Assembly (NCBI RefSeq): GCF_002368195.1
Contig: NZ_AP018178.1
Location: 8,072,645-8,136,644 of the forward strand
Reading direction: 5' to 3'
DNA from: Calothrix sp. NIES-2100
Lineage (GTDB): Bacteria; Cyanobacteriota; Cyanobacteriia; Cyanobacteriales; Nostocaceae
Length of the DNA: 64,000 nucleotides
Shown here: in pieces, positions 43,680 to 54,545 of the stretch
How the letters are laid out: each line of letters opens with the position of its first letter
How positions within the stretch are numbered: the first letter of the stretch is position 1
Notes under the pieces: model-generated
Seen by the model: only the letters and a program-made list of their open reading frames with translations
Databases searched by the model: none
Told to the model about the DNA's origin: nothing
Program-made: the position numbers and the translations under genes

Positions 43680-44987
43680 ATGAAAAATGCCAGACTTGAA
43701 GAGTTTCGTCAAGTAGCTTACAAATATTTAGGTAGAGCCAAAGATGCGACCTTTGAATTAACAGATGCGATATTGCTAACCCGCAATGTTTATTCCTTAG
43801 CAGATTTATCCTTATCACCAGTATTTAGACGCAAGTGGCCAAGCATCTATGAAGCCTTACAAGATAGCAGACCACAGAGACAGAAATTGATGCAGCTATA
43901 TATCAAACATATCCCAGCAGAGGAACGACCATTGTTAGCAGGAGATCATACAAACTGGTCACGCCCAGATGCAGTAACGTTACAAGAGAGGACTTATGAG
44001 CATAGTGGCGCATCCATAGCAGGAAATAAACCGATTACCATTGGTCAAGGATATAGCACAATTGCCTGGATACCTGAAAAATCAGGTAGTTGGGCACTAC
44101 CTTTGAGACATGAACGGATCACAAGTGGGGAAAGTCCAATCTCAAAAGCGATTTGGCAACTAAAACAGGTGTGTAAATATTTACCTGTTAGACCGATTTC
44201 AGTTTGGGATAGTGAATATGGGTGTGCGCCTTTTGTCTTAAAAACTGCCAGTATTCCCGCAGATATTTTGGTACGATTGCGCTCAAATCTTTGTTTATGG
44301 GGTCAGCCTGAAGCTTATTCGGGTAAGGGACGTCCCAAGAAACACGGGTCTAAATTCAAACTTAATGAACCCACAACATGGAGTGATGCAGAATCTGTTT
44401 TAGAATTGGATGATCCGAAACTACAACGGGTAAGGATTAGCCTTTGGAAGAATTTACATTTCCGTAAGGCGGCGGCGCGTCCGATGTTACTCATCAGGGT
44501 TGAACGTCTCGACACACAAGGCAATGAACGAGTGTCCAAACCTTTGTGGTTAGCTTGGGTTGGAGAAGAAATGCCACCACTAGAGGAAGTTTGGTGTCTT
44601 TACTTGCGTCGCTTTACCATTGACCATTGGTATCGCTTTTTAAAGCAACGTCTACATTGGACAGTGCCACAGTTGAGCACTCCCAAGCAAAGTGAAAGAT
44701 GGAGTGACCTCATGCCTGTGATGACTTGGGAATTGTGGTTAGCCCGTGATATCGTGACTGACAATCCTCTACCTTGGCAGAAGTCTCAGGGGAATTTAAC
44801 CCCTGGAAGAGTTGCTCAAGCTATGGGTGGAGTTTTCGCCACCATTGGTACTCCAGCCCTTCCACCCAAACCTCGCGGAAAGTCCCCTGGTTGGGAACCC
44901 GGAAAAAAGCGTCACCGTAAAAACCGATGCCCGATTGTTAAAAAAACCGTAACACGACCACGTAAAGAGCCATCAGTTGCGGTTTAA
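43680..44987 (+). CDS. DDE-type transposase
   Basis: A 435-residue transposase inside the insertion sequence. The RNase-H-like core is recognisable from AGDHTNWSRP (first Asp), ISVWDSEYGCAPF (second Asp) and YLRRFTIDHWYRFLKQRLHW, where related families of the IS4/IS701 group usually have Glu in the IEHWYRF-like motif; here it is Asp, or the catalytic Glu is elsewhere. The C-terminus is very basic (GKKRHRKNRCPIVKKTVTRPRK). The gene is intact and fills most of the element, in the same direction as the interrupted ligase gene. The family name is my best guess. Confidence 0.9.
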   Translation: MKNARLEEFRQVAYKYLGRAKDATFELTDAILLTRNVYSLADLSLSPVFRRKWPSIYEALQDSRPQRQKLMQLYIKHIPAEERPLLAGDHTNWSRPDAVTLQERTYEHSGASIAGNKPITIGQGYSTIAWIPEKSGSWALPLRHERITSGESPISKAIWQLKQVCKYLPVRPISVWDSEYGCAPFVLKTASIPADILVRLRSNLCLWGQPEAYSGKGRPKKHGSKFKLNEPTTWSDAESVLELDDPKLQRVRISLWKNLHFRKAAARPMLLIRVERLDTQGNERVSKPLWLAWVGEEMPPLEEVWCLYLRRFTIDHWYRFLKQRLHWTVPQLSTPKQSERWSDLMPVMTWELWLARDIVTDNPLPWQKSQGNLTPGRVAQAMGGVFATIGTPALPPKPRGKSPGWEPGKKRHRKNRCPIVKKTVTRPRKEPSVAV

Positions 44988-46035
44988 TACTAAAGATTAT
45001 TCATAATTTCGCTAAGTCTGTGATTAACTCAGCCCTGCTGGGTCGTTTTGCATAGCTTAGTCTAAACTCCAGTTACAACTTACAGCCGCATATCATAGTC
45101 AACAAACCAATTTAACCGACGCAGATATTAGCGGCGTGATGTTACCTCTGTGTCACATATTTGGCTTTGCTCTACAGATGATTGCAGCTATTAGTGTGGG
45201 TGCAACATTAGTGATTATGCCTCGCTTTGAGCCAGAATTAGTATTGCAGAATCTCCAACAACATGGAGTTACCAAACTTTACGGACTACCAGTCATGTAC
45301 AATGCTTTGGTGAACTACCCAGAAATAGCTGCATATAGTCTAGATACTTTGCAACTTTGTTTTGCTGGCGGTGATGCAGTTCCCCCAACCCTACAACAAC
45401 AATTTACAAAAATATTTGGGGTAGAAATTCTCGAAGGCTGCGGGATGACTGAAGTAATTCCTTATAGCATGAACCCTCAAGAAAATAAACGCCTGGGTTC
45501 GATTGGTAAAGCTACACAAGGAGTGATGCTAAGACTAGTTAATGAACAAGGGGAAGATGTTCCCCAAGGTGAAGTTGGGGAAGTTTTAGTCAAAAGTGAA
45601 GCGATGATGCTTGGCTATTGGAATCAGCCAGAAGCTACCGCCGCAGTATTAAAAGATGGTTGGTTATACACAGGCGATTTAGCTTGGATGGATGAAGATA
45701 ATTATTACTGGTTTGTCAGCCGTAAAAAAGAAATTATCGTCCGGGGTGGTTCTAATATTTCACCTTTAGAAGTCGAAGCAGTTTTATATCAACATTCATC
45801 TATCAAAGAAGCAGCAGTCATTGGTTTACCAGATGCAACTTGGGGTGAAATTGTCCAAGCATTTGTGGTACTGCGGGAAGAATACTCTATTAGCAAAATC
45901 GAATTAATGGAATTTATGCATCAAAGAATCGCCGCTTACAAAGTCCCAGAAAAGATTGCGTTTCTGCCAGAACTACCCAAAGGATTAACAGGTAAAATCC
46001 ACCGCAAAACATTACGAGATTGGGCAACAGCTTAG

Positions 46036-46718
46036 AATAATTCGTAATTCTTATTTGAATTATAAGTAGATCGGACTAAATCAACATAACATGCTCTGTC
46101 CGCAGCGTTCGCGCAGCGTCTTGAAGAGAGGAACGAAGGAAGCAATCGCTGCATACTGGGCTTGCTACCCTGGGGGACGCTACGCGCTAAGGGAACTCCA
46201 AAAAATACTAGCCCCTAGCCCTAGTCCCTTTTTTATGTTTCCTGGTGTATGCAATTCATGACGGCTACTTATATTGAGAAATTTAAATTTTTGCAATTTA
46301 AAATCATCAAGCTGAAAATTTTGTGGGATACTTAAAAAAGTTTCTTAATTACGAATGCATAATTTGTAGTCAAGAGACTTTTTTGTATATGTTGCTAATT
46401 CTAATTTTTTAGACATTGCTGAAGATTTTTTAGCGGTTGTTCATCTGTGTCTCTAAAAAGATGTTGGAAAAGTATTTTTTATTACGCAAAAATTTTATAA
46501 ACCTAACCTGCCTACCCCCTGTACCTTGTAGGAAATGGGGGTTTCAAAGCCTATCCTGGTAGGAGAGGGCGGAGATGGAAAGAGGTTTGGAAGTGAGGTG
46601 TTTGAGTAAACTTTACGATTTTCTAAGTATTATTTAACAATAAATTAATAATTTCAGCAAATGTCTATTAATTTCTCATCAGTTCATCCCGCTAAAAATT
46701 GATTGGGAGATAAAGTTT
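46036..46718. other. Intergenic region with dispersed repeat
   Basis: The only feature is the GC-rich repeat at 46096-46195; the rest is AT-rich with no gene. Confidence 0.6.
46096..46195. repeat. Dispersed GC-rich repeat
   Basis: Tracts such as GTCCGCAGCGTTCGCGCAGC and GGGGACGCTACGCGCTAAGG resemble the repeat at 31611-31680 and are of a kind frequent in Nostocales spacers. Confidence 0.55.
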
Positions 46719-48824
46719 ATGCCATCACTATCAGAACGGCTATCTTGGGAAAGAAATCGCAAATTTGTAGGTAGAGAAAAGGAAATAAATTTATTTAAAA
46801 AAACAATTATATCGAAAGAGTTGCCTTTCAATATTTTGCATATTTTTGGCCCTGGGGGTGTGGGTAAAACCAGCCTGATACAGCAATTTAAAAATTTATG
46901 TAAACAGCTAGAAATCCCATCAATTAACATCGAAGCCAGGAACTTAGAACCTGCACCAGAATCTTTTTTAAATGCTGTAAATTCTAGTATAGGGTTATCA
47001 GAAGGCGATTATACCTTACAAATACTGGCTGCTAATGAAAAACGCCAGGTGATTTTTATTGACACATACGAAAATATTTATCCATTAGATGAATGGCTGC
47101 AAGCAGAATTTTTACCACACTTATCTTTTGCTACTTTGGTAGTTTTGGCAGGACGTAATTCTCCTTCCGAAAATTGGCGTAGCGATCCTGGATGGCAAGC
47201 TTTAATTTATATTTTACCCTTACGCAACTTCAGTCCCGAAGAAAGCTTAAATTACTTGCAAAAAAGAGAGATTCCCGCTAACCATCACGCAGGAATTCTC
47301 AACTTTACCCACGGATATCCTTTAGCATTATCCTTAGTATCAGATGTATTAGCACAGGGGCAGGATATTTCTTTTCCATTGGAAACTGCACCTGATATTA
47401 TCACAACTCTACTCGAAAGATTTATCAAAGAAGTACCCACACCAGCACATAGAATGGCTTTACAAGCTTGTGCTGTAGTCAGGCTAACTACCGAAGCATT
47501 ACTCACCCAAATATTGCAGTTACCAGATACTCATAATTTATTTGAATGGTTGCGGGGACTTTCGTTTATTGAAACCGGACAATTAGGATTATTTCCCCAT
47601 GATTTAGCTAGAGAAGTTTTAATTGCCGATTTGCGTTGGCGAAATCCTGATTTTTATGCCCAATTGCATCATCAAGCCCGTAACTATTACAGCCAACGTT
47701 TAGGACAAACTCAAGGGTTAGAAAAACATCGGGTGTTATTTGATTATATTTTTCTCCATCGAGATAATCCGGCGATTCGTCCCCGTTTTACTTGGGGTGA
47801 ACAGAGTAGTTTGTTAACTGATGGATTTAAAGAAACTGACAAAGATACAATTTTAGAAGCGATCGCCACCAATGAAGGTGAAGAATCAGCGCGAATTGCA
47901 GCCCATTGGTTACAGCATCAACCCCAGAATGTCTTAGTATTTCGTGATTCCCAGCCAACACCAGCCGGATTTGCAATTATGGTGGCGTTACATGAAGCTA
48001 GTAGAGAAGAGATTAATATTGATCCTGGGGCTGTTGCCGCTTGGGAATATTTGCAAAAACATGCACCCTTACGCCCACAGGAAGGTGCAACAATCTTCAG
48101 GTTTTGGATGGCGCGGGATACCTATCAAAGCGTTTCGCCAATCCAAAGCCTAATTTTCGTCAATTTTGTGCAATATTTCCAAAAAACCCCAGGATTAGCA
48201 TATACATTTTTACCCTGTGCCCAACCAGAAGAATGGGCACCCATGCTAACATACTTTGATTTAGCGCGATCGCCTGCTGCCGATTTTACAGTCGGGGGAC
48301 GAAACTACGGCGTATACAGCCATGATTGGCGGATAGTTTCACCTATTGCATGGCAAGAACTTTTAGCACAAAGAGAAGTTGCCGCCTCGGAGGTAGTTGC
48401 AGCCACCACACCCGCAAGTCAACCGCTATTAGTTCTCAGTCAATCAGAATTTATGGCAGCAGTACAAGATGCTTTGCGTAACTTTACACGTTCTGACGCA
48501 TTACATCAGAATTTATTATTGCGATCGCGAAGCGTGTACGAAGTACTCTCGCGTTTAGTAGAAGAACAAGTTACAGAATCAGGTAGTGTAGCCAAAAAGG
48601 TTGCAGCTTTGCAAACTCTCCTCAAACAAGCAGCAGAATCCTTGCAATCATCACCCCGTGACGAAAAATTGTACCGCGTCATCCATCGCACTTATTTACA
48701 ACCCGCCCCAACCCAAGAAACAGCCGCCGAATTATTAGATTTACCCTTTAGTACCTACCGCCGTCACCTGAAAGCGGGAATGACCCGCATAGCAGAGATA
48801 CTTTGGCAAAGGGAAATTCAGTAA
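46719..48824 (+). CDS. STAND-type ATPase with C-terminal helix-turn-helix
   Basis: A 701-residue protein. The ATPase core starts with RKFVGREKEI, then Walker A GPGGVGKT (44-51) and Walker B VIFIDT (111-116), with LVVLAGR as sensor. A helical and winged-helix region (about 200-330; LTHGYPLALSLVSDVL-like GLP-type motif reads GYPLALSL) and an unrecognised middle follow. The end (AAELLDLPFSTYRRHLKAGMTRIAEIL) looks like a sigma-70-region-4 or LuxR-like helix-turn-helix. It is therefore probably an ATP-controlled transcription regulator of the STAND class. Its target is unknown. A terminator follows. The ATPase resembles the split module at 1051-1809. Confidence 0.87.
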   Translation: MPSLSERLSWERNRKFVGREKEINLFKKTIISKELPFNILHIFGPGGVGKTSLIQQFKNLCKQLEIPSINIEARNLEPAPESFLNAVNSSIGLSEGDYTLQILAANEKRQVIFIDTYENIYPLDEWLQAEFLPHLSFATLVVLAGRNSPSENWRSDPGWQALIYILPLRNFSPEESLNYLQKREIPANHHAGILNFTHGYPLALSLVSDVLAQGQDISFPLETAPDIITTLLERFIKEVPTPAHRMALQACAVVRLTTEALLTQILQLPDTHNLFEWLRGLSFIETGQLGLFPHDLAREVLIADLRWRNPDFYAQLHHQARNYYSQRLGQTQGLEKHRVLFDYIFLHRDNPAIRPRFTWGEQSSLLTDGFKETDKDTILEAIATNEGEESARIAAHWLQHQPQNVLVFRDSQPTPAGFAIMVALHEASREEINIDPGAVAAWEYLQKHAPLRPQEGATIFRFWMARDTYQSVSPIQSLIFVNFVQYFQKTPGLAYTFLPCAQPEEWAPMLTYFDLARSPAADFTVGGRNYGVYSHDWRIVSPIAWQELLAQREVAASEVVAATTPASQPLLVLSQSEFMAAVQDALRNFTRSDALHQNLLLRSRSVYEVLSRLVEEQVTESGSVAKKVAALQTLLKQAAESLQSSPRDEKLYRVIHRTYLQPAPTQETAAELLDLPFSTYRRHLKAGMTRIAEILWQREIQ

Positions 48825-48892
48825 ACCGAAAAATTTTGCACAAGCCTTACCAGTTCTTCATTTCCGGTTGTGAATACAAAAAGTCGTGCATC

Positions 48893-48920
48893 AGCTTTTA
48901 TTGTAAATAAAGGCTTTTTT
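48893..48920 (+). terminator. Intrinsic terminator after the STAND-HTH gene
   Basis: Stem AGCTTTTA with TAAAGGCT (one G-T pair), 7-base loop and six T. It lies about 70 bp after the stop codon. Confidence 0.7.
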
Positions 48921-49151
48921 GACTAGGAAGTAACAAATTTCTAAGCCAGTGAGGACAAGGGTTTACAGACGATATTGCCTCAAATTACTTGGATATCAGT
49001 GCAACACTTAATCAGCAAAGTAAATATGATTTGTTAATAAAATGTTACTTCCATTAATTGGATGTGTAAGTGGAAGGAAATTGTTTTATTTAGCAAATTT
49101 TAGGGAAACATAAGCTTGTTAACAATTTCTTTTGAAATTCTGTTTAAGACT

Positions 49152-52100
49152 ATGAGGCTGGTAAAGAATACTTACACAAATCCGTTACCCTTCCTACCTG
49201 GCTATGAAATCGTTGAGCAACTGTATGTGGGTAATCGGACGATAGTTTATCGAGGAGTCGAAGAGTTAAGCCAGCGTTCGGTAGTAATTAAATTGCTGCA
49301 ACAAGATTATCCCAGCTTCCATGATTTGTTACGTTTTCGTAATCAATACACCATTGCTAAAAATCTCAATATTCCTGGTGTGATTTGCCCCGATTGTCTG
49401 TTACCTTATGGCAATGGCTATGCACTGGTAATGGAGGATTTTGGTGGTATAGCTTTATCAAAATATACACAAACTCATAAATTAAATTTATTAGATTCAC
49501 TGGCGATCGCGCTGCAACTAGCCGAGATTCTCCATCACCTTTATCTAAATCGGGTAATTCATAAAGACATTAAACCCGCTAATATTTTGATTCATCCAGA
49601 ATCGAAACAAGTCAAACTAATTGATTTTAGTATCGCTTCCCTACTACCGAAAGAAAACGAAGAAATCAAGCACCCAAATGTGTTAGAAGGCACATTAGCC
49701 TATATTGCACCAGAGCAAACCGGGCGGATGAATCGTGGCGTTGACTACCGTACAGACTTTTATAGTTTAGGGGTGACGTTGTTTGAATTGTTGACGGGAC
49801 AGTTACCTTTTGCTGGTGATGATCCTTTAGAACTGGTGCATAACCACATTGCCAAACCTGCACCCAGGATAAATGAAATTAACTCTCAAATACCAGAAGC
49901 GATCGCGCAAATTGTTGCTAAGTTAATGTGTAAAAATGCCGAAGACCGCTACCAAAGTGCTTTAGGCTTAAAGCATGATTTGGCAACTTGCTTAGAACAG
50001 TTAAACCAAACAGGCCAGATTGAACAGTTTATCATTGGGCAACGGGATATTTGCGATCGCTTCTCCATCCCCGAAAAACTCTATGGACGAGAAGCAGAAG
50101 TTCAGACACTCTTAGATGCTTTTGCGCGAGTCAGCAACGGTACCTCAGAATTACTGCTAGTAGCTGGTTTCTCTGGAATTGGGAAGACAGCGGTTGTGAA
50201 TGAAGTTCATAAGCCAATCGTCCGCCAGAGAGGCTATTTCATTAAAGGTAAATTTGACCAGTACAATCGTAATATCCCCTTCTCTGCCTTTGTCCAAGCA
50301 TTTCGGGATTTAATGGGACAGTTGCTTTCAGAATCTGATACCCAACTACAAGCGTGGAAAGCCAGCATTCTTGACGCTTTGGGAGATAATGCCCAAGTAA
50401 TTATTGATGTGATCCCTGAATTGGAATGTATTCTTGGCATACAAGCACCTGTAGCAGAACTATCGGGTACGGCGGCGCAGAATCGGTTTAATTTGCTGTT
50501 TCAGAAATTTACTCAAGTCTTTACCACTCCCGAACATCCCTTGGTGATGTTTTTGGATGACTTGCAATGGGCAGATTCCGCATCCTTAAAATTGATGCAG
50601 TTGTTGATGAGTGAGCGGGAACAGGGGTATTTACTGCTGATTGGAGCTTATCGGGATAACGAAGTATTTCCCGGACATCCGTTAATGCTGACCTTAAATG
50701 AAGTCAGCAAAGTAGGAGCTACAATTAACAGAATTACCTTAGCATCTTTGAGTAGAACCAGCCTGAATCAGTTAGTGGCAGATATGCTCAAATGTGCTGA
50801 AGTCTTGGCACAACCTCTAGCAGAATTAGTCTATCAAAAAACCCAGGGGAATCCCTTTTTTGCGACGCAATTCCTCAAAACTCTGCATCAAGAGCAATTC
50901 ATTACCTTTAATATCCAGGCTGGACATTGGCAATGTAATATTACTCAGGTACGCGAGGCTGCATTAACCGATGATGTGGTGGAGTTCATGGCCAAGCAGT
51001 TGCAAAAATTACCTGATGAGACTCAAAATATTCTCAAACTGGCAGCTTGTATTGGTAATCAATTTGACTTGAATACTTTGGCGATTGTCTCAGAACAATT
51101 GCCGCAGCAGGTAGCAACTGACTTGTGGAAAGGGTTACAGGAAGGATTCATTTTACCCATCAGTGAAACCTACAAGTTTTTTCAAGGGGATGGTTTAAAT
51201 GATAACTACAGTGATGGGATTACCGTTGCTTACAAATTCTTACACGATCGCGTCCAGCAAGCTGCTTATTCCCTGATTCCCCAGGAGGAGAAACAGGTTG
51301 TGCATCTGACAATTGGTCGTCATTTATTAAACCATACATCTGCTGAACAATTAGAGGAGCAAATTTTTGATATCGTTAACCAATTGAATATTGGCTGTAC
51401 GCTCATCAGCGATACCCTAGAGCAAGCAAGGCTGGTAGAGCTAAACTTGAGAGCCGGACGAAAAGCGATCGCTACTACTGCCTATGATACTGCTACCTAT
51501 TGCTTAAAATATGCCTGTAATTTGCTGCCGACTGATAGCTGGCAAACTCAGTATGATTTGGCATTAGCTTGCTATAGTAGCGCGGCTGAAGCTGCTTATC
51601 TCAATACAGATTTGGTGCAGATGGAAACTTTGGCGGAAATTGTCTTGCAACAAGCTCGGAGTTTGTTGGATGCTGCCAAGGTGTATGAAATTAAAATTGA
51701 TGCTTACACAAGCCAAGGTGAATTTACCAAAGCTGTCACCACGGGTTTAAACTTTCTCAAATCTTTTGGAATTGAATTTCCCAGTCAGCCGAATAAACAA
51801 GATTTTGTTGATTTTCTCCAACAAACCCAACAGCAATTGGCAGGACGTTCTACAGATGAGCTGTTAAACTTACCTGTGATGACTGCGCCTCAGTTCCAAG
51901 CACTGCTGCGAATGTTAGTTCAGATTAGTGGCCCTACTTACTTAGCATCTCCATCCCTGTATCCTTTAATTTGCTGTCAGCAGGTGCAGCTATCAGTTAC
52001 CCACGGTAATATTCCCGCCTCTAGCTTTGGATATGTGGTTTACGGATTATTACTTTGTGGTGTAGTTGGTGACATTAAAACAGGTTATGAATTTGGTCAA

Positions 52101-54545
52101 CTGGCTTTACAGTTAGTAGATAAATTTAATAATCAAGAATATGCCGCTAAAGTTTTATACATGACCAGCAAGTTTACTGTTCACTGGGTGAAAAATGCGG
52201 CGACAACTCTCCAGCCATTACAAGAAGCCTATACCCTGGGACTAAAAGTTGGCGCTCTTACTTATGCTGGCTATTCTGGTTATACCTACGCCTTTCATGC
52301 TTATTTTGTCGGTAAAGAACTCACAGCTTTAGAAACAGAATGTCAGGCTTACAGCATAGGCTTGGCAAACATCAAACAACAAGCATTCTTAGGCTACCTG
52401 CATATTGTCCACCAAACCGTTGCCAATCTTTTAGGAAAATGTGAGAACCCTACCAAATTAGTAGGCACAATTTTTGATGAAGGGGTAACTTTGGCAAATC
52501 TGGAACAAGCCAACGACAAAACGGGGTTATGGCATTTCCATCTGTGCAAAGTAACTTTAACTTATTTATTCGAGTACCATGACCAGACACTTTATCATTG
52601 TCAACAAGCAAAGCTGAATGCTGGCGGCGGTATTGGGATGCTCAATATACCAACACTGTATTTTTATACAGCTTTAGCCTGTTTCACCCAGTTGTCAGCA
52701 AATTCTCAGACAGATGAGTTATGGTCATTAATTGCGGATGCTAAAGAAAAGCTGCTAAATTGGGCTACCTATGCACCCACGAATTGCCAGCACCGATATG
52801 ATTTGATTTGTGCTGAAGAACAGCGTGTTTTAGGACATCCACAACAAGCAATAGATTTCTACGATCGCGCTATTTCTCTAGCTGAGGAAAATGGCTATAT
52901 CCCAGAACAAGCGATCGCTAATGAACTTACTGCTAAATTCTACCTTAGTTGGGGCAAAGAAAAAATTGCTGCTGTCTATATGCAGGAGGCTTATTACTGC
53001 TATGCTCGTTGGGGAGCGAAAGCAAAAAGTAACGATCTAGAACATCGCTATCCCCATTTACTGCGTCCGATTCTGCAGTCAGTTTCCCAACCCCTGAACC
53101 TGTGGGAAAGCTTGACAAGCACAATTCCAGATATTTCCCTGAATACCTCAGAATCTAGCCTGGGTCATAGCACAAACATCAATAACGCTATTGATATTGC
53201 CACTATGATCAAAGCTTCTCAAAGTCTATCTGCTACTCTGCAACTCGATGATTTACTACATCAACTCACAAAAATTATTTTACAAAACTCAGGTGGCGAT
53301 CGCTGTGCTTTAATCTGTCCTAATTCTGAGGGTGAATGGCAAGTTGTCGCTATAGCTACACCAGAAACTACACAACTTTGTTCAGAACTACTCGATGGTA
53401 ATCCCAACCTACCTGTGAAATTGATTCAGTATGTCAAGAACACGCAACAAATCGTGATGATTGACAATCTCAAAACTGATTTACCAATCATAGATGAATA
53501 TCTTATTCGTCAACAACCAAAGAGTTTGTTATGCTTGCCAATTATTAGCCACGGACAATTAATTGGGATTGTATCTTTAAAAAATCGCTCAACTAGTGGA
53601 GTATTTACTAGCGATCGCATTTTCGTCCTTAACTTTCTCTGCACTCAGGCGGCGATTTCTCTAGAAAATGCCCGACTTTATCAAAAAGCGCAAACCTACG
53701 CCCAAAAACTAGAACAATCGCAACTGCAAATTGTGCAGAGTGAAAAAATGGCATCCTTGGGTAACTTAGTTGCCGGTGTCGCCCACGAAATCAACAATCC
53801 CATCGGCTTCCTGAATGGCAGTATCAGCAATGCCCAAGAATATGTACAGGATTTACTCGACTATATCGCCCTCTATCAAGAATATCATCCCGATGCTGCC
53901 CCACCTGTGCAAGAAAAGGCTCAAGACATTGATTTAGAATATCTCAGCGAGGATTTACCAAAATTACTTAATTCTATGCAAGGTGCAAGCGATCGCATTC
54001 AGTCTATCAGCACCAGCCTCCGCACCTTCTCCCGTGCTGATACTGAGTATAAAGTCAGAGCTAACCTGCATGAAGGTATCGACAGCACAATACTGATTTT
54101 GAAATATCGCCTGAAAGCTAATGATTCCCGTCCCGCCATTCAAGTAATTACCGAATATAGCGAGTTGCCTGTAATACAATGCTTTCCAGGACAATTAAAT
54201 CAGGTATTTATGAATATCCTGGCTAATGCCATTGATATGTTCGATGAGATGGCAAAAACTCAATCATATCCAGAAATAGCCGCCCATCCGCAAAAAATCA
54301 CGATTCGCACGGCAATGCTAGAAAATCAAGTTCTCATCTCGATTGCAGATAACGGCAAGGGTATGAGCGAAGATATCAAAGCGAGAATCTTCGACCATTT
54401 ATTTACCACTAAAGGCGTAGGTAAAGGTACAGGCTTAGGATTAGCGATCGCTCGTCAAATTGTAGTAGAAAAACATGGCGGCAGCCTAGAAGTGCAATCC
54501 GAGTTGGGTAAAGGTAGCGAGTTCTGCATTCAACTGCCAATTTAG
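49152..54545 (+). CDS. Ser/Thr kinase-AAA-GAF-histidine kinase multidomain sensor
   Basis: A 1797-residue protein if the ATG at 49152 is used; a TTG at 49116 with AGGGA upstream would add 12 residues. Order (ATG numbering): protein kinase (about 17-280; Lys47, catalytic HKDIKPAN with Asp139, DFS instead of DFG at 158), AAA/STAND-like ATPase (Walker A GFSGIGKT 339-346), a long helical TPR-like region (about 720-1330), GAF (about 1370-1520), HisKA (VAGVAHEINNPIGF) and HATPase (DNGKGMS, GTGLGLAIA). No membrane segment is seen. This is the cyanobacterial family of dual-type kinases that links Ser/Thr and His phosphorylation. The HK half is close to the kinase at 16449-17774. The signal is unknown. 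Confidence 0.93.
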   Translation: MRLVKNTYTNPLPFLPGYEIVEQLYVGNRTIVYRGVEELSQRSVVIKLLQQDYPSFHDLLRFRNQYTIAKNLNIPGVICPDCLLPYGNGYALVMEDFGGIALSKYTQTHKLNLLDSLAIALQLAEILHHLYLNRVIHKDIKPANILIHPESKQVKLIDFSIASLLPKENEEIKHPNVLEGTLAYIAPEQTGRMNRGVDYRTDFYSLGVTLFELLTGQLPFAGDDPLELVHNHIAKPAPRINEINSQIPEAIAQIVAKLMCKNAEDRYQSALGLKHDLATCLEQLNQTGQIEQFIIGQRDICDRFSIPEKLYGREAEVQTLLDAFARVSNGTSELLLVAGFSGIGKTAVVNEVHKPIVRQRGYFIKGKFDQYNRNIPFSAFVQAFRDLMGQLLSESDTQLQAWKASILDALGDNAQVIIDVIPELECILGIQAPVAELSGTAAQNRFNLLFQKFTQVFTTPEHPLVMFLDDLQWADSASLKLMQLLMSEREQGYLLLIGAYRDNEVFPGHPLMLTLNEVSKVGATINRITLASLSRTSLNQLVADMLKCAEVLAQPLAELVYQKTQGNPFFATQFLKTLHQEQFITFNIQAGHWQCNITQVREAALTDDVVEFMAKQLQKLPDETQNILKLAACIGNQFDLNTLAIVSEQLPQQVATDLWKGLQEGFILPISETYKFFQGDGLNDNYSDGITVAYKFLHDRVQQAAYSLIPQEEKQVVHLTIGRHLLNHTSAEQLEEQIFDIVNQLNIGCTLISDTLEQARLVELNLRAGRKAIATTAYDTATYCLKYACNLLPTDSWQTQYDLALACYSSAAEAAYLNTDLVQMETLAEIVLQQARSLLDAAKVYEIKIDAYTSQGEFTKAVTTGLNFLKSFGIEFPSQPNKQDFVDFLQQTQQQLAGRSTDELLNLPVMTAPQFQALLRMLVQISGPTYLASPSLYPLICCQQVQLSVTHGNIPASSFGYVVYGLLLCGVVGDIKTGYEFGQLALQLVDKFNNQEYAAKVLYMTSKFTVHWVKNAATTLQPLQEAYTLGLKVGALTYAGYSGYTYAFHAYFVGKELTALETECQAYSIGLANIKQQAFLGYLHIVHQTVANLLGKCENPTKLVGTIFDEGVTLANLEQANDKTGLWHFHLCKVTLTYLFEYHDQTLYHCQQAKLNAGGGIGMLNIPTLYFYTALACFTQLSANSQTDELWSLIADAKEKLLNWATYAPTNCQHRYDLICAEEQRVLGHPQQAIDFYDRAISLAEENGYIPEQAIANELTAKFYLSWGKEKIAAVYMQEAYYCYARWGAKAKSNDLEHRYPHLLRPILQSVSQPLNLWESLTSTIPDISLNTSESSLGHSTNINNAIDIATMIKASQSLSATLQLDDLLHQLTKIILQNSGGDRCALICPNSEGEWQVVAIATPETTQLCSELLDGNPNLPVKLIQYVKNTQQIVMIDNLKTDLPIIDEYLIRQQPKSLLCLPIISHGQLIGIVSLKNRSTSGVFTSDRIFVLNFLCTQAAISLENARLYQKAQTYAQKLEQSQLQIVQSEKMASLGNLVAGVAHEINNPIGFLNGSISNAQEYVQDLLDYIALYQEYHPDAAPPVQEKAQDIDLEYLSEDLPKLLNSMQGASDRIQSISTSLRTFSRADTEYKVRANLHEGIDSTILILKYRLKANDSRPAIQVITEYSELPVIQCFPGQLNQVFMNILANAIDMFDEMAKTQSYPEIAAHPQKITIRTAMLENQVLISIADNGKGMSEDIKARIFDHLFTTKGVGKGTGLGLAIARQIVVEKHGGSLEVQSELGKGSEFCIQLPI

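Larger units (their letters stand above)
43368..45072 (+). mobile_element. Complete insertion sequence (1705 bp)
   Basis: The ends are CTGGAGTTTAGACTAA and the exact complement TTAGTCTAAACTCCAG (16-bp perfect inverted repeat). TTACAA occurs directly outside both ends (43362-43367 and 45073-45078), a 6-bp target duplication. One transposase gene lies inside. A perfect 17-bp hairpin is at 43527-43563. Confidence 0.93.
42795..46035 (+). pseudogene. Acyl-CoA synthetase (AMP-forming) gene split by an insertion sequence
   Basis: The 5' part (42795-43367, 191 codons) and the 3' part (45079-46035) are separated by an insertion sequence. Joining them after removal of the element and one target copy gives an unbroken frame of 509 residues. 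The 5' part contains the AMP-binding motif YTSGTTARPKGVTHTH; the 3' part contains GCGMTEV, YTGDLA, the hinge RKKEIIVRGGSNISPLEVEA and the late catalytic Lys in GLTGKIHRKTL. The intact enzyme would activate a fatty or other carboxylic acid with ATP and CoA. Good ribosome-binding sequence GGAAGGAG precedes the ATG. The gene is not expected to make an active enzyme. The lack of other damage suggests a recent insertion. Confidence 0.93.
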
